Position numbers and translations under genes: made by a program. Below the pieces are notes generated by a model, which was not told the origin of the DNA, ran no database searches, and saw only the letters and a list, made by a program, of their open reading frames with translations. Positions 1 through 12,880 of a stretch of DNA of 64,000 nt are shown here, piece by piece. Location: positions 1,418,125-1,482,124 of the forward strand of contig JAXIVH010000039.1 of assembly GCA_036785325.1 (NCBI GenBank), given 5' to 3'. Numbering within the stretch: the first letter of the stretch is position 1; the number at the start of each line of letters is the position of its first letter. This DNA is from Urophycis tenuis (lineage: Eukaryota > Chordata > Actinopteri > Gadiformes > Phycidae).

Positions 1-1600
1 GGGTGAAAGCAAATGCTACACGTTCACAGCGACTTGTTTCAATAAGAAAGGGCTTACATTAGGTTAGGCTTACATTAGATGTCCATATGTTTAATCCATC
101 CATCTATTCAATAGATTCGCCATTCCAACACGACAATAAAGCTGGTTTCTGATCGATTTCGCAACACAATATTTGGGCATTGAACAAAAATAGCTTGAAA
201 GTAAACAGTAAGCACAAATCAAATGTCCGGTGATTCCTAAAACTTATAAAAGTGCTGCAGACCAGAAGACGTCCGCAAAAACAGTCAAGTTCGGCTGCAC
301 TTACGATGACATTCACACCAAAACCACATTTTACGCGCAATTCTAACACGTGAAATACGAACGAACCTAGATTTAGAGTAATTACGCACTAAATGAAAAG
401 GAACTTTTAAAATAGTGGACAGTGTTGAAATAAACGGGCGGAGTTAACGAAGCTTTCTTATCACTCGCAAACTGAAACATGGATTTAGTTTTTCAGAAGT
501 TTGGGTCCATCGTGCTTCTCAACGCGCCTCCGTTGGTTCTGCACAGAACCCAAACCGCAGCGCTGCTTTACGGGGTGGTCTGGGAGGTGAAAATATGTGC
601 GTTAAAAGTCTTGTACATACCCATATATTTTACCGAGAGTCTTGGCTGCTACAATCTTAAACCTGTCCGGCCGGACCTCCATCCTCTCGGCTCCAGGCTC
701 CCACCGATGTGCTGTCCTCGCGCGCTCCCCGGCACCACCTGAGCGCGCAGACCTCCCTCTGGACTCCCCTCTGGACTCCCCCCTTCACTCCCACATGCAC
801 TTCCACGTACGGGCCGCGATTTACTCGCTGTCTTGGGGGGAAATGTCTCAGTTTCCAGGAATAATGCTTCGGGATGAAAGTTGGTCCGATCGAGGCGACT
901 CTACACGAGGTTATAAACTAAAATGATACAAATCATTTTTCTCGACAATTCTTCTTTTTTTAGAGTTACGAAGACAGAATAGATTAAGATCTATCAAATT
1001 TTAATATGTGCCGTTTGCAACTCGGTAAAGGATGCATTGTCCCAAGATTCCTATCGGCTGGTATCGCTGGCCTTGGTGCTGAAACAAGATTACGCCGCGC
1101 GTTAATCTCCCCGGGGTGTACAGCGCCGTCTCCTGTCACTTCCCTGCCCAGAAGCCCGACGTTTTAAGCAGCGACTATAACGGAAGTTGCTATTCTGGTC
1201 CCTTATAAAGAGCGAATAGACAGGAGAGGCACGCTGAGGAACCTTCAACAGTTCTCCGGTCCTGGAGATGGGGAGGGGCCGGTTCTTCGTGCGCCCCAGC
1301 GTTCAGCCATCCTTGTTGAGTCATTTAAATCCAAGACGACTTTATGTGCTTTTAATTTTTTTTTTTTTTTTAATACTTTCACTTTTTGAATTAATTGCGT
1401 AAAAATCAGTTTTAAATGATATGTGAGTGAAAAAAGGTTGAAGAGGTTGTTCTTCCCATTCTACAAAAAAAAAATCATAACCAAATGAAAGGATGACTTT
1501 GAACCCACAAGAAGGAGACTTGGATACATGACCTAATAATGTGATCATAAAGGAGTAAGTAGCACATTCTGCTGTTCATTGTGGAACCAGAGTGGCACGT
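1..1600. other. Left-edge intergenic DNA, no gene recognised
   Basis: No open frame here has splice sites or a recognisable protein. Two GC/CpG-richer patches (about 640-800 and 1080-1300) could be part of a promoter of a gene lying to the left, but nothing confirms this. A T-rich run lies near 1353-1370. An imperfect short direct repeat around 1563-1620 overlaps the probable 3' end of the minus-strand membrane-protein gene. Confidence 0.4.
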
Positions 1601-1607
1601 TCTGCTG

Positions 1608-1613
1608 TTTATT
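1608..1613 (-). terminator. Candidate poly(A) signal of the small membrane-protein gene
   Basis: The minus strand reads AATAAA here, about 175 bp past the stop codon at 1787-1789. It is the nearest canonical signal downstream, so it is the likely 3' end; no transcript evidence is available. Confidence 0.45.
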
Positions 1614-1786
1614 GGAACTGGGGGGGTGGGGGGCATTGTAATAGTTAACAGTGACAAAGCAGAGACAAAACAAAGTACGCAACATGAAGGAGAGCAGTTT
1701 GGGGGGCAAAAGATCACTTTACAGGACAAATGCATCCGCTAAATGGACCCCCCCGGCTGTGAGGGAAGTGGTCCGGTCCAGGGCCC

Positions 1787-2064
1787 TCAGAGGAAGCTCC
1801 TCTCCAGGTCTTTGGCTGAGATGGTTCTGAGGGAGTGTGTGGAGCGGTAGAGGGGAGGGAAGGGGGAGACGTGGGGCGGAGGGGTGAGGCTGGGAGGGAT
1901 CGAGATGACGGAGGGCGTGGCGGAGAGCGAGCCATAGCCACCGGACCTCTCTCGACCGTCCCCCATGCGGCCGTGTGGGGCGGTCATGGAGGGGTCGTCT
2001 GGGAGGTCAAGGGTCAAATCTGGAAAGAGAGGGGGATAGAGGGAGGGGGAAAGAGAGTGAGAGA

Positions 2065-2136
<72 letters not shown>

Positions 2137-2690
2137 CAGAGGAAGGAAGGAATAAGGTTTCAAAAGCATCTATTTAGACCTTTAGAGGTCGCCTTGTTCA
2201 AAGCTAGGGTAGGCAATTTATTTTAGACGCCTTATTTGCAATTTTGTATAAATTCTCTTCACAACAATCAATAAACCAACACAAACACCCTCATCTCCTG
2301 TGGCTGTCCTGGCCTGTAATCAACGGCCTGTCCTGGCTGCACACATTCCCACCTGGCTACCTGGGCACTCACTGTGCAGCACCGGAGTCTTCCACAAGGC
2401 TAGCAGACCTGTCGCTAAAGCTAGCGAGCTAGTCACGTTCTCTGGGGGAGTGGCTTGGGAGAGGGAGGCCTAACGCTGCCAGAATCCCTCCCGTGCTAGC
2501 GGGCCCCCCCCTGGGCCCGGTTCTGGCAGCGTTACCCGAGTGGTCCTGGAGCTGGGTGTGCAGGTACTGCTGCTTGGTGTAGAACTTGTTGTAGATGCAG
2601 TAGACCACTGCCATGAGGGTCATGGTGCCCGCCGCCGCCACCACAAACAGACCCACTTTGTTGTTGTCCGTGTTAAGATGGTCGTCTGAG

Positions 2691-2728
<38 letters not shown>

Positions 2729-3421
2729 AAGTCTTCACAAAACTCTTGTACTCAAAGACTGCTGAGAGACCACACTTGGTTCAGAGAAATACCAGGGGAA
2801 AACGACGGTCTTGGACTCCTAACATCTCGACACGACTAAAGCCTGTTTCTACGAGTGGGTCACTGCTCCGGTTCCTCTTTGGACAGACTGAACCCCCGGG
2901 GCTCAACAGTGAGCTCAGATACAGCTCACTCAGGAGCAGGTGGGGGGCCGAGGTGTGTTGGCCAAAGAGGCCGACAGGACAGGTGGGTTGCGGGCATGGT
3001 AGGTTGAAGCCAGTAGGCCTACCTTTCGTCTTGGAAAAACACGCTATCCTGCCCCCTACTGTCGTTCCATTGTCATGACATACAAACACTGTATTTAATT
3101 CAGAAGAAGAACGCAAATAATAATTACAATAATAAATGGGTATTTTATTGAGCATTCTTCATAAACTAAAAAAAAAAACGTAAAACACAACCATTCTCCT
3201 CACTGGTTGCGTTTCCACGGCAATAACTCACAGGTGGTCTCGGCGGTCAGGTGACCTGCCGGCTGGCTCCTCGGGAAGTCAGGTCGGCTCTCTGCGTACT
3301 GCGGCGGCGCGGCGGCTCCCCGGGGGGCCGGGGCGTTGACGTCCTGCTGGGCCCGCAGGGTGCTCTGAGCCCAGCCGAGGGACGGGAGTAGCAACAAGCA
3401 GAGGGAAACCAGGCGCGCCAT
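1787..3421 (-). CDS. Three-exon single-pass type I membrane protein, family not recognised
   Basis: Coding exons in transcript order are 3232-3421, 2536-2685 and 1787-2019 (190+150+233 nt), giving 190 aa in one frame. The ATG at 3419-3421 starts a clear signal peptide (MARLVSLCLLLLPSLGWAQS). A proline/alanine-rich ectodomain of about 50 residues follows, then a transmembrane segment in exon 2 (GLFVVAAAGTMTLMAVVYCI) and a basic stop-transfer YNKFYTKQ. The cytoplasmic tail has a serine/proline-rich stretch with YGSLS and ends LRTISAKDLERSFL. Splice sites are good: donors GTGAGT and GTAACG, acceptors CCTCAG and TTCCAG, all phase 1. If intron 2 is not removed, exon 2 reads on to a stop at 2429-2431 and gives 148 aa with an unrelated tail. 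I do not recognise the family; the length and layout suggest a small adaptor or regulatory membrane protein, which is inference only. Confidence 0.75.
2065..2134. repeat. (GA)n microsatellite
   Basis: About 70 bp of nearly pure GA dinucleotide lies in intron 2 of the membrane-protein gene, close upstream of the exon 3 acceptor, so the intron 3' end on the minus strand is CT-rich. Confidence 0.95.
2471..2534. repeat. 14-bp perfect inverted repeat overlapping a splice donor
   Basis: Arms at 2471-2484 and 2521-2534 are exact reverse complements, with a 36-bp GC-rich loop that itself holds GGGCCC copies. On the minus-strand transcript the 5' arm starts at intron position +2 of the intron 2 donor. 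Confidence 0.9.
2691..2728. repeat. (GACA)n microsatellite
   Basis: Nine or so tandem GACA units directly upstream, on the minus strand, of the exon 2 acceptor of the small membrane-protein gene. Confidence 0.95.
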
Positions 3422-6308
3422 GCAGGGGGTCCTCCTGGGGAGGCGAGGGAGCACAGCTTTACTGATGACATCAGCACCCTGCCGAGATGCTGCTTTGTTA
3501 ACCTATGATCTTATCGCATTAAACACGATGTTGGAACGTAGATAACGGTCAAGTTTAAGCAAAAGGACAACGCCACCTCATCTCCATAACGTATTACACA
3601 ACTTAGTCATCAACATGATCCATCACTCGCTCTGCTATTGAAAACAAAATTCACCAGATTGAAATAGACAGATATAATAGAAACCACTGCATAACATGCA
3701 GCACTAACACACGCAAAACATCCTCAACAACAGTGACAGGAAGATGAGACAAATGGAGTATAAATACATAAAGCTATGTTTCTTCTGTGTTTACCTGATG
3801 TCGATGGCAGTCCTGTCTCTCTGTGCGGTCCTTCAGGTGGGCTCTCCTTGCCCTGCCTGTAATTGACTCCTCCCTCCTGGTCTTTGTGTGATTTAATTGA
3901 GGCTGCGTCCATAGCGACCACGCCCCCCCGAGACTTCCCCAGGTGAGCACCTGTGCGTCAAACACAAACCAAAATGGCCAAACCAAAATGGCTCATTAGC
4001 GGGAGCTTCGTTGTCACGCAGCTGCTCCACTCCATCTTAAAAAGACGTGGTTGTGTTTCACGTTTTGTAAAGCACCGCTAACATCTCTTGTGGCTTGTTG
4101 GAAGAGCATGTTGAAAAGGTTTGTGGATTATAAAAGTCTTTCCTTCAGCAATAGTAACGGAACTCAACGTCTCGGCCAAATTAAAAACAGGTTGTGTCCA
4201 ACAGCGCCCTCTGTCTGCACATGTACATACTGAAGAATATGATTATTAAACTAAAGAAAACCACGGTAACCACGGTAATACTTGACAAAAACGGTACAAT
4301 AGTGAACATGAAGCAACATTGTAATACTGTAATCATGTTAATCATTAATAAAGAGTTACCTAATGGTCTATTAACAATTGACTAATATTGGATTAATAAC
4401 ATAACCCAAACCCTGACCCCTATGGTAATGCTATATAATAATGCTTATTTGTGTAATAAAATGACACAAAAACATTTGTTAATTAGTCAGCAGAATTAGC
4501 TTGTTTCTTACTTGGTCTTTACCGCTGGACAGACTGCGGGGTGCCGATGGGAGTCAGGATGTAGACAGCCTACTGGTTAGTCTACATGTCTCTACAGCAG
4601 AAACAGCTGCACAGCTGCAAACAGCTGCAACTCAGTAACCCTTAGGGAGGCTGCTGGGGGGCAAGGTTTGATCGTGGGGGTCCTGTGATGTTTGACATTC
4701 AAGCAGCGTTACCCAAGATGCATTTGGCCACACAAAGTTGGCGGAACCTTTGACATTACTTGTGCAAGACATTTCATGTGACTTCTGATTACTGTTTTTG
4801 TTGTATATTATTAAAGTATATCATTGTATATATGTATTTAGAATGAAAGTATTTTGCAGCTTGAAGATTCAGGGCTCTGAAGGGATGCAGGGCTGGTCTA
4901 CTCAGACAATTAGGTCAACAAAATGGCGATTTCAAAATGTGAATAGAAAGATATGTAAGATTTATTGACATTGTAATTGTAGAGCTGTAACATACCAGTA
5001 AAAAAAGGTGAGCATCTGACAACACCCCCATTCCACTACAATATTTTCAGACAAATGTACAATGTTGAAATGCATGTAAAGAAATGCTTGACTATTGCGA
5101 CTAGAAATTGAATATAAACAAACTATTTCAAATATATTACAAAAATTTGTAACGAGACGGCAACATAATAGAAGGGCACAGGAATGACATCTCAAAGGGT
5201 AAAAAAATATGCCCCCAAGTGTTTGAATCTCATTGTGTGTCGTGAGTTCACATTTGAGTTCCACCAGAAGAGACCGGCAGCCGTTGAAAGCTGTTGGCCA
5301 TCCAGCTCAGTGGGGTGTGTGACAACGTGACATTTGTTCCAGTCAATAGAGTACCGGATACTTGTAAAACAATCTGGCCTTCACACTTGTAAAGACTTAG
5401 GGTACGGGACACTGGGCTGATCTGTGTAGAGTAACAGGGCAGTGAGACTGAGACACTGAGGTATAAGGGCTCGGCGGACATACATCTGGAGACCCTTTAG
5501 GAGGAAGGTAACCTTCTCAAACTCACAGAGTTTCATAAATCATGACATACAATCAAAGCAGTTCCAAAACACCACAGCTGATAGCTCAACTGAAGATATG
5601 TAATCCTTAGAACACTATATACAATTTCACAGAACCCTTTGTTGAGTAGAAAGTAAAACATGTAATATGCTTTCTTAAAGTGGCAGTTCATTAGACGTCA
5701 TCATTTCGACAATTTGTATCATGTCATATAGAGGGACTTGTTTGACAGAAGTTAAGAAGAAACAAAATCAGGACATTAAATTATAAGACCTCTCAACCCA
5801 AATATTGAAATAACTCATAAATTACAATGAAAACAACGAAGCAGGCATCTGAACAGTAAGAAATGAAGAAAAAAAACTGAACAAAAAAATAACAAAATTA
5901 TGAAAAAAAAAAAAGATCACATGAGACAAATACCAGAAGAAAAGAATACTACAATAAAAAAAGTGACTACAAAAACTACAAAAAAACCAAGCAGCAAGTA
6001 AAAAAAGTTTTGTTTAATATAAAAGGCTTTAGGACGGGCGGCCAGAGAAGAGCTGGCTGTCATCTTGTGAACGGAAACCCTTCAGGAAACCCAAAACGCC
6101 TCGTTAGTGAGCAGCAGGCTGGGCGCACGCACACAGAGACACAGAGCTCCACTTTGTTCAGAGTGGCAGCTGACTGGCACCTGACACACACCTGACACAC
6201 AGCTGACAAGAACCTGACTGGTACCTGACACACCGCGCTAACTCTGTCTGGTGCGACCACAGAGCCATCGGACCCCCTCTGGACAGGCAGCCCCCCCCGC
6301 TGTGTGCT

Positions 6309-6437
6309 GCCGGGTCAGGGCTCGCGGGCCGAAGAGCCGCTCGCCTTCTTGCAGCGCGCGGCGTCCAGAGTACCGGTGCTGTGGTACGTGTTCTGAGACT
6401 TAGTGGTCCGTTCTGCGGCCCGGGCACCGTTCTGGTG
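6309..6437 (-). CDS. Possible orphan last exon (low confidence)
   Basis: On the minus strand a good acceptor (TTCCTCTGCACCAG) is followed by an open frame beginning NGARAAERTTKSQNTYHS and ending SSAREP then TGA. Composition (K, S, T, hydrophilic) looks like a protein C-terminus rather than random GC-rich sequence. No upstream exon joins it: reading it as an alternative last exon of slc6a16 does not fit the exon phases I can see. It may be a chance open frame. Confidence 0.2.
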
Positions 6438-7148
6438 CAGAGGAATACTTTCTGGGCCTTGAACGTTTTTTTACTCACTTAATTAAAAATACTTAATTAT
6501 TAAAAATAATAGTGCATTAATAATAATAATAATAATAACAACTTAATCCATGTTCTGTCGGAGAAACAGAGGCAGTGGATCAGCGATATGTATTTAATAA
6601 GAACAAGTGTTCCACAATAAGTAGGAACAGGTGGGGAACATTCCCCTGAACATTCCCCTGTTGATGATGGGTGTAGCCGTCTGGGCCTACACACCCTCTC
6701 TACAACACACTGCCATGTCACTGGACCTCTTTCAGAGAGAGCAGACGCTGCAGCGGAATGAAGAGCAGAACTTAGTTATTAGGGTGATGATATGGGAACG
6801 GTCCAGTCGTTGGTACTACAGTTGTTCTGTCTGCGCTCACTTCATTAGTCGTGTTGTTCCTCCTATAACAGCAGCGTGCTGCGTGAACACGGTGGTTTCT
6901 GCCAACACTGAAATACAACAGTACAACAAGAAATATGCACCTTGTTCTTTTTTGTCAAAACAACGTGACATCATTAGATTTGGGGAATGGAGGAGTGATG
7001 TAGTGACCGCGTTACAGTGAAGGTTTAGTGCACTTGGATGCCCCGGAAATGAATCCAGGTTAGATTTGATCCCATTTTCAGGTCCCGTGGGTGGGAGACC
7101 GTGGTCCTCTCAGGGCGTACCGCGGAGCAGTGGCAGTCTGTGGCTCAT

Positions 7149-7201
7149 ACACACACACACACACACACTCACGCACACATGCACGCACGCACACACACAC
7201 A

Positions 7202-7240
<39 letters not shown>

Positions 7241-7286
7241 GCACACACGCACACACGCACACACACATACACACACACACACACTC
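7149..7286. repeat. (CA)n microsatellite, interrupted
   Basis: About 140 bp of CA repeat with scattered CACGCA and CACTCA interruptions, 3' of slc6a16 on its transcript strand. Confidence 0.95.
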
Positions 7287-7506
7287 ACGCCTCCTAATTC
7301 ACCGTCCGTGTGAAACGTTTTGGCAGGACCTGGACCAGACTGTCTTCGCGTACCCGTCGTCTCCCTCGCGGTGACTGTCACCACCAGCAACACGCCACCG
7401 TCCATCACCTCGCCACCGTCCATCACCTCGCCACCGTCCCGTCGGCCCGCGGACCTCCAGCTCCTTCAGCGGGCGGGCGGTCCCCCCCCGGAGGCGGCCG
7501 GCGGGG

Positions 7507-10500
7507 CTACATCTGTGTCTGCTCCACGTCCGAGACGCCCGTCACGGCGGCGGTCTCGCATTTGTCGTCGGTGGGGACGGCCTGGAAGCCCTCGGGGTCC
7601 CCGCCGCCGCCCGGCCGGAGCGCGCCACGGCTCCGCAGGGTGGAGTGCACGAAGCCCAGGGGCACCGGCAGCATGGCGAAGATGATGAGCAGGGAGAGGA
7701 CGGCCAGCGCCCAGCCCGGGTAGGGCAGCACCTGCTCAGACGCCTGAGGAGAGAGAGCATCGCAGCATCAGCCCCCTCCTGGATAACGAGTGGCGAGTTG
7801 AATTCCTGCGCGTGGTGGGAAGCCATGCCTGGGTGGTTTGGGCATGCGGTAAAAATGGACGTGGATAAACTTGCTATGGCTTTGGGGATCAAATAAAAAG
7901 TAAGCACCAAATCTGTTTACTTCTCCATATTCAAGAGATGTTAGGTTGTTGTTATGTTCATGACCAAAACATTGAGGATGGAACTCAAATAAGACTTTAC
8001 TCTTTTGATCCCGTGAGGGAAATTTTTTGGTCTCTGCGTTTAACCCAATCGTGAATTAGTGGAAATACACTCAGCACACAGTGATGGTGAGGCACACAGT
8101 GAGGTGAAGCACACTAATCCCGAGGCAGTGAGCTGCCAACAGCGGCGCTCGGGGAGCAGTGAGGGGTTAGGTGCCTTGCTCACAGGCACTTCAGCCGTTC
8201 GTACTGGTCGGGGTTCGAACCGGCAACCCTCCGGTTACAAGTCCGAAGCCCTAACCAGTAGGCCGCGGCTGCCCCCTCAGGCTGTGGTCCCAGCCGGCAG
8301 GGCCGGGCCGTACCTTCTCCTGGTTCCAGACTCTGTAGGTGGGACTCTGGATCAGCATGCGGTAGAGGCCGGCGATCAGCAGGATCACCATGGCCAGCAG
8401 ACACAAGTACTTCCAGAGGTACTTGTAGACCACGCTGGGCCTCCAGCCCAGCATCACCTCGATGTCGTCCAGGAACCTGCACCGCAGACACCGAGATGAA
8501 CACCATGTGGTGGGCTCTGAAAGGTTCTGGGTTCAAACCCCTGCATCCACTTCACAACCACACCCCTGCCTGCTCCATCATCATAATTATTATTATTATT
8601 ATTAGTGTATGTGTATGCGGTGGAGGTGATGGGGTAATATAACAGGACTGATCTGTAGGTGGTGGTATATAACAGGAATGACCACAGAAGGAGGTGGTGG
8701 TGTAAAATAATAATAATAATAATAATAATAATACTGCATTATATTCAAAGGCGCCGTTCAAAGCACTCAATGACACCTTACAGACAAGATAAAAAAACAT
8801 GTAACAGTGGTGTACTCTGTCAGTGTGAGTATGCAACTCAGAATTTGTGTGTTTTTATGCGTGATTTAAAGGTGGAGACAGAGTCAGAAGTGTGAATGTC
8901 TAGTGGGAGAGAGTTCCATAGGCGGGGAGCAGATGGGCTAAAAGCTCTTGAGCCCCATGGTGGAGAGGATGGCAGATGGAGCTGAGAGCTGGATGGCAGA
9001 AGAGGATGGGAGGGGGCGTGAAGGTGTGTGGATGTGGATGAGTTCAGTTAGATACACTGGTGCCAGGCTGTGAAGGATCTTGAAAGTAAGGAGTAGAATC
9101 TTATAACAGGATATAAGAGGATAACAGGACTGATCACAGTAGGAGGAGTTGGTGTAATATAGTGTAGTATAACAGGACTGATCACAGCAGGAGGTGGTGG
9201 TGTAATATAACAGGACTGATCACAGTAGGAGGTGGTGGTGTAATATAACAGGACTGATCACAGCAGGAGGTGGTGGTGTAATATAACAGGACTGATCACA
9301 GTAGGAGGATGTGGTGTAATATAACAGGACTGATCACAGTAGGAGGTGGTGTTGTAATATAGTGTAGTATAACAGGACTGATCACAGTAGGAGGTGGTGT
9401 AATATAACAGGACTGATCACAGTAGGAGGAGGTGGTGTAATATAGTGTAGTATAACAGGACTGATCACAGTAGGAGGAGGTGGTGTAATATAGTGTAGTA
9501 TCACAGTAGGAGGTGATGGTGTAATATAACAGGACTGATCACAGTAGGAGGTGATGGTGTAATATAACAGGACTGATCACAGTAGGAGGTGATGGTGTAA
9601 TATAACAGGACTGATCACAGTAGGAGGAGGAGGTGTAATATAACAGGACTGATCACAGTAGGAGGTGGTGGTGTAATATCACAGGACTGATCACAGTAGG
9701 AGGTAGTGTAATATAGTGTGGTATAACAGGACTGATCACAGTAGGAGGAGGTAGTGTAATATAGTGTGGTATAACAGGACTGATCACAGTAGGTGGTGTA
9801 ATATTGTGTAGTATAACAGGGCTGATCACAGTAGCAGGACGTGGTGCAATATAACAGGACTGATCACAGTAGGAGGAGGAGGTGTAATATAACATAGCTG
9901 ATCACAGCAGGAGGAGGTGGTGTAATATAACAGGGCTGATCACAGTAGGAGGAGTAGGTGTAATATAACAGGACAGTAGGAGGTGGTGTAACACCTGGAC
10001 AGAGCGGGGGGGCGTGTCCTCACCTGTCGGCGCCGTACAGCCAGGCCACGCTGAAGGTCTCGAAGACCACCACGATGATGAGGGGCAGCGTGGCGGCGTA
10101 GTCATCGAACATGGCGACAAAGTAGTTCCCGCAGCGCTGCGTGAAGAGCAGGCCGATCAGGAAGCCCAGGGCACAGCTGCACACTGAGAGACCAGGGGGG
10201 GGGGGGGGTGACACGCCTGTAAGACTCACACTGAGGAGGGTGTTCTCGTATCAACACAGTCGTTTGTGTTGTGTGCTCGTCTCCGTTTACAAGTCAAACC
10301 CCTCCGTCCACGCGAGACCCTCTACAGGTGTGACCTCTGTGTCCGGCCAGTCGCTCCCCAATGAAAACACCAAAACCAAACTCTCTCCAGCCTCGCTTGA
10401 ATCATCACACATTATAACAGATCAAAGGGGGGGGGGGGGGGGGGGGTCAAAGGTCAAGGTGTTACCCGTGAGCTTGGTCTTGTTCCGGGCCAGGACCTTG

Positions 10501-12825
10501 AAGTTGTCTGTGAGCGGGGCCAGGATGCCCTCCATGGTTCCGAACATGGTGCTGAGGCCCAGGTTGAGCAGCATGAGGAAGAAGAGGGCCGACCAGAAGG
10601 GGCTTCCAGGCAGCTGGGACATGGCCTCGGTGAAGGTGATGAAGGCCAGGCCAGTTCCCTCTGCGCCCTGGATGGGGGGGGGGGGGGGGGGATAGACCAT
10701 TCAACAATGTTCTCTTCTTGCAAGTTCTCCACTGTCCCACGTTTAGGTTCTAACACAGAACATTATTCATGCATTGGCACATGCAGGAATCCTGATTTTT
10801 CTGTCAACAGTCTATTCCCACAGACGCATAGCATATTGTTGTACAGTACTGAGTAATATAGAGTAATATATTCTACTGCCTCAGCCTCCCTCCGAGGCTC
10901 TACGCGTCAGGCTGAAAAGTAGCATTAGTAGGACTAGAGTGGACCAGGAGCCCGGACAGACCTTCTGCATCTCCTTCTCCAGGTCGCAGTCTGTCAGGTT
11001 CCAAGGGGCCTCGGCCGCGTGGTCGTGGAACCAGGTCCGATACTCCTCAAGGCCGACAGAACCCGGGTCGGACAAGTTGAAGGGGGGAACCCAGCTCTGG
11101 CCCAGCCCGGCGGTTCTGATGTAGTCCTCGGGAATCTTCCCCACGTTGCTGAGAAGCAGAGGAACACAAGGACGTGAACTTCAGGCTACAAAACCAACGC
11201 CATTAGCGCCATGGTGTCCAGTGTCCCAGTGGAGACATTATGGGATGGATTTCACACACTCAGAAAACCTCAACAGAATCCTAAACAGCCCAACTAAGGG
11301 CGGGATAGTCTTGTGGTCAGGGCGTTTGTCTCCCAGACAAAAGGTTCTGGGGTTGACCCACACATCTAAGGTCTGAATGTCCGGTTCTGAGGATTCTTGA
11401 GCAAAACGTCCAACCATCTATCTGCCCCTTAAAGACAAATACCTGAAAGGACCTGCCAGGTAGCGTAGAATGATGGATGCTAAATAAAGTAGTAGTTAAT
11501 GGTAGTCTCACCATCGGTACTGTAACTTTAACAAGGCAGTAGGAAGCTAGGCAGTAGGAAGCTAGGGAGGAGGAGGCTAGGCAGGAGGAAGCTAGGCAGT
11601 AGGAAGCTAGGTAGGAGGAAGCTAGGCAAGAGGAAGCTAGGCAGAAGGAAGCTAGGCAGGAGGAGGCTAGGTAGGAGGAAGCTAAGCAGTAGGAAGCTAG
11701 GTAGGAGGAAGCTAGGCAAGAGGAAGCTAGGAAGAAGGAAGCTAAGCAGGAGGAGGCTAGGTAGGAGGAAGCTAGTCAGGAGGAGGACGCTAGGCAGGAG
11801 GAAGCTAGGCAGGAGGAGGAAGCTAAGCAGGAGGAGGCTAGGCAGGAGGAAGCTAGGCAGGAGGAGGAAGCTAGGCAGGAGGAGGCTAGGCAGAAGGAGG
11901 CTGAGCAGGAGGCTGGTCATCACCTGGCGACGCAGGCCATGACGGTGTTCTTGGCGCGGAAGCCGAGCACGGCGAACACCACCAGGGTGGCGAGCACCGA
12001 GGTGAGGAAGTTGATGAGGGAGACGGTGAAGGCGTCGCGGTGGCAGTTGTTGTTCTTGGGGTTGTAGGAGGAGTAGGCGATGATGGAGCCGAAACCCAGG
12101 CCCAGGGCGAAGAACACCTGCGTGGCCGCCTGCCACCACACCTGCACATTGCCCCAGATCTCCAGCTGGTGGGGGGGGGGGGGGGGGGGGGGGGGGGGGG
12201 CGGGGGGCAGAGGCTCAAGAGGTCAGGAGTCAAGCCAAGGCTCGAGTTCAACGTTTGCTCCGTGTCGCGAGGTTATGTTTGTTACATTTACAGTGAAACG
12301 CATGCCAGTTTTCACCAGACACACTCCTTCATGTTGTAGTCAAATGTTAAAATCCGGTAATACTGCACTTAACGAGATGGTGGGACCCCTGGCCCCCTGA
12401 CCCCCTGACCCCTGACCCTGGCCCCCTGACCCCCTGACCCCTGACCCCGGCCTACCTTGGGGTAGAACATGTGGACGATCCCCTCCCTGGCGCCGTCCAG
12501 CAGCAGCCCCCGGACCAGGAAGCAGAACAGAACCACGTAGGGGAAGACGGAGGAGAAGTACATGACCTGCATACGGGGAACAGGTCAGAGGTCAGAGGTC
12601 AAGTCAGGGAATACAAGAGGTTGGTTTTTTTTTATGTGCAAAAAGAGAAACTGCTCATTGCTGTCAGCCACAGATCTGTATGTGTATTTATTTACTTTAT
12701 TTAATCATTTACTTATCTATTTTATTCTATTTTATTTTATCTTATTTTATTATTCTTTAGCTAATGCACTATGTACAGCACTTTGGTCAGTGCGAGCTGT
12801 GTTTAAATGTGCTCTAAAAATAAAC

Positions 12826-12880
<55 letters not shown>

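Larger units (their letters stand above)
3422..7506. other. Intergenic region between the small membrane gene and slc6a16
   Basis: This holds the 5' flank of the small membrane gene (a possible non-coding first exon ending at a GTAAAC donor near 3793 on the minus strand) and the 3' flank of slc6a16. A minus AATAAA at 4961-4966 and ATTAAA at 6593-6598 are possible slc6a16 poly(A) signals. The 5800-6000 stretch is A-rich. I see no convincing complete gene; one possible orphan exon at 6309-6437 is listed separately. Confidence 0.45.

Noticed and set aside
479..926. Overlapping plus-strand frames at the left edge
   Set aside because: No splice sites, no domain-like composition, and mutually overlapping frames in a GC-richer patch.
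9119..9990. Regularly spaced repeats suggesting a CRISPR-like array
   Set aside because: There are no unique spacers, units differ in length, and the setting is a vertebrate intron; same for 51232-52015.
11528..12139. Leucine-rich frame on the minus strand
   Set aside because: Wrong frame of an slc6a16 exon fused to an intronic 15-bp minisatellite.
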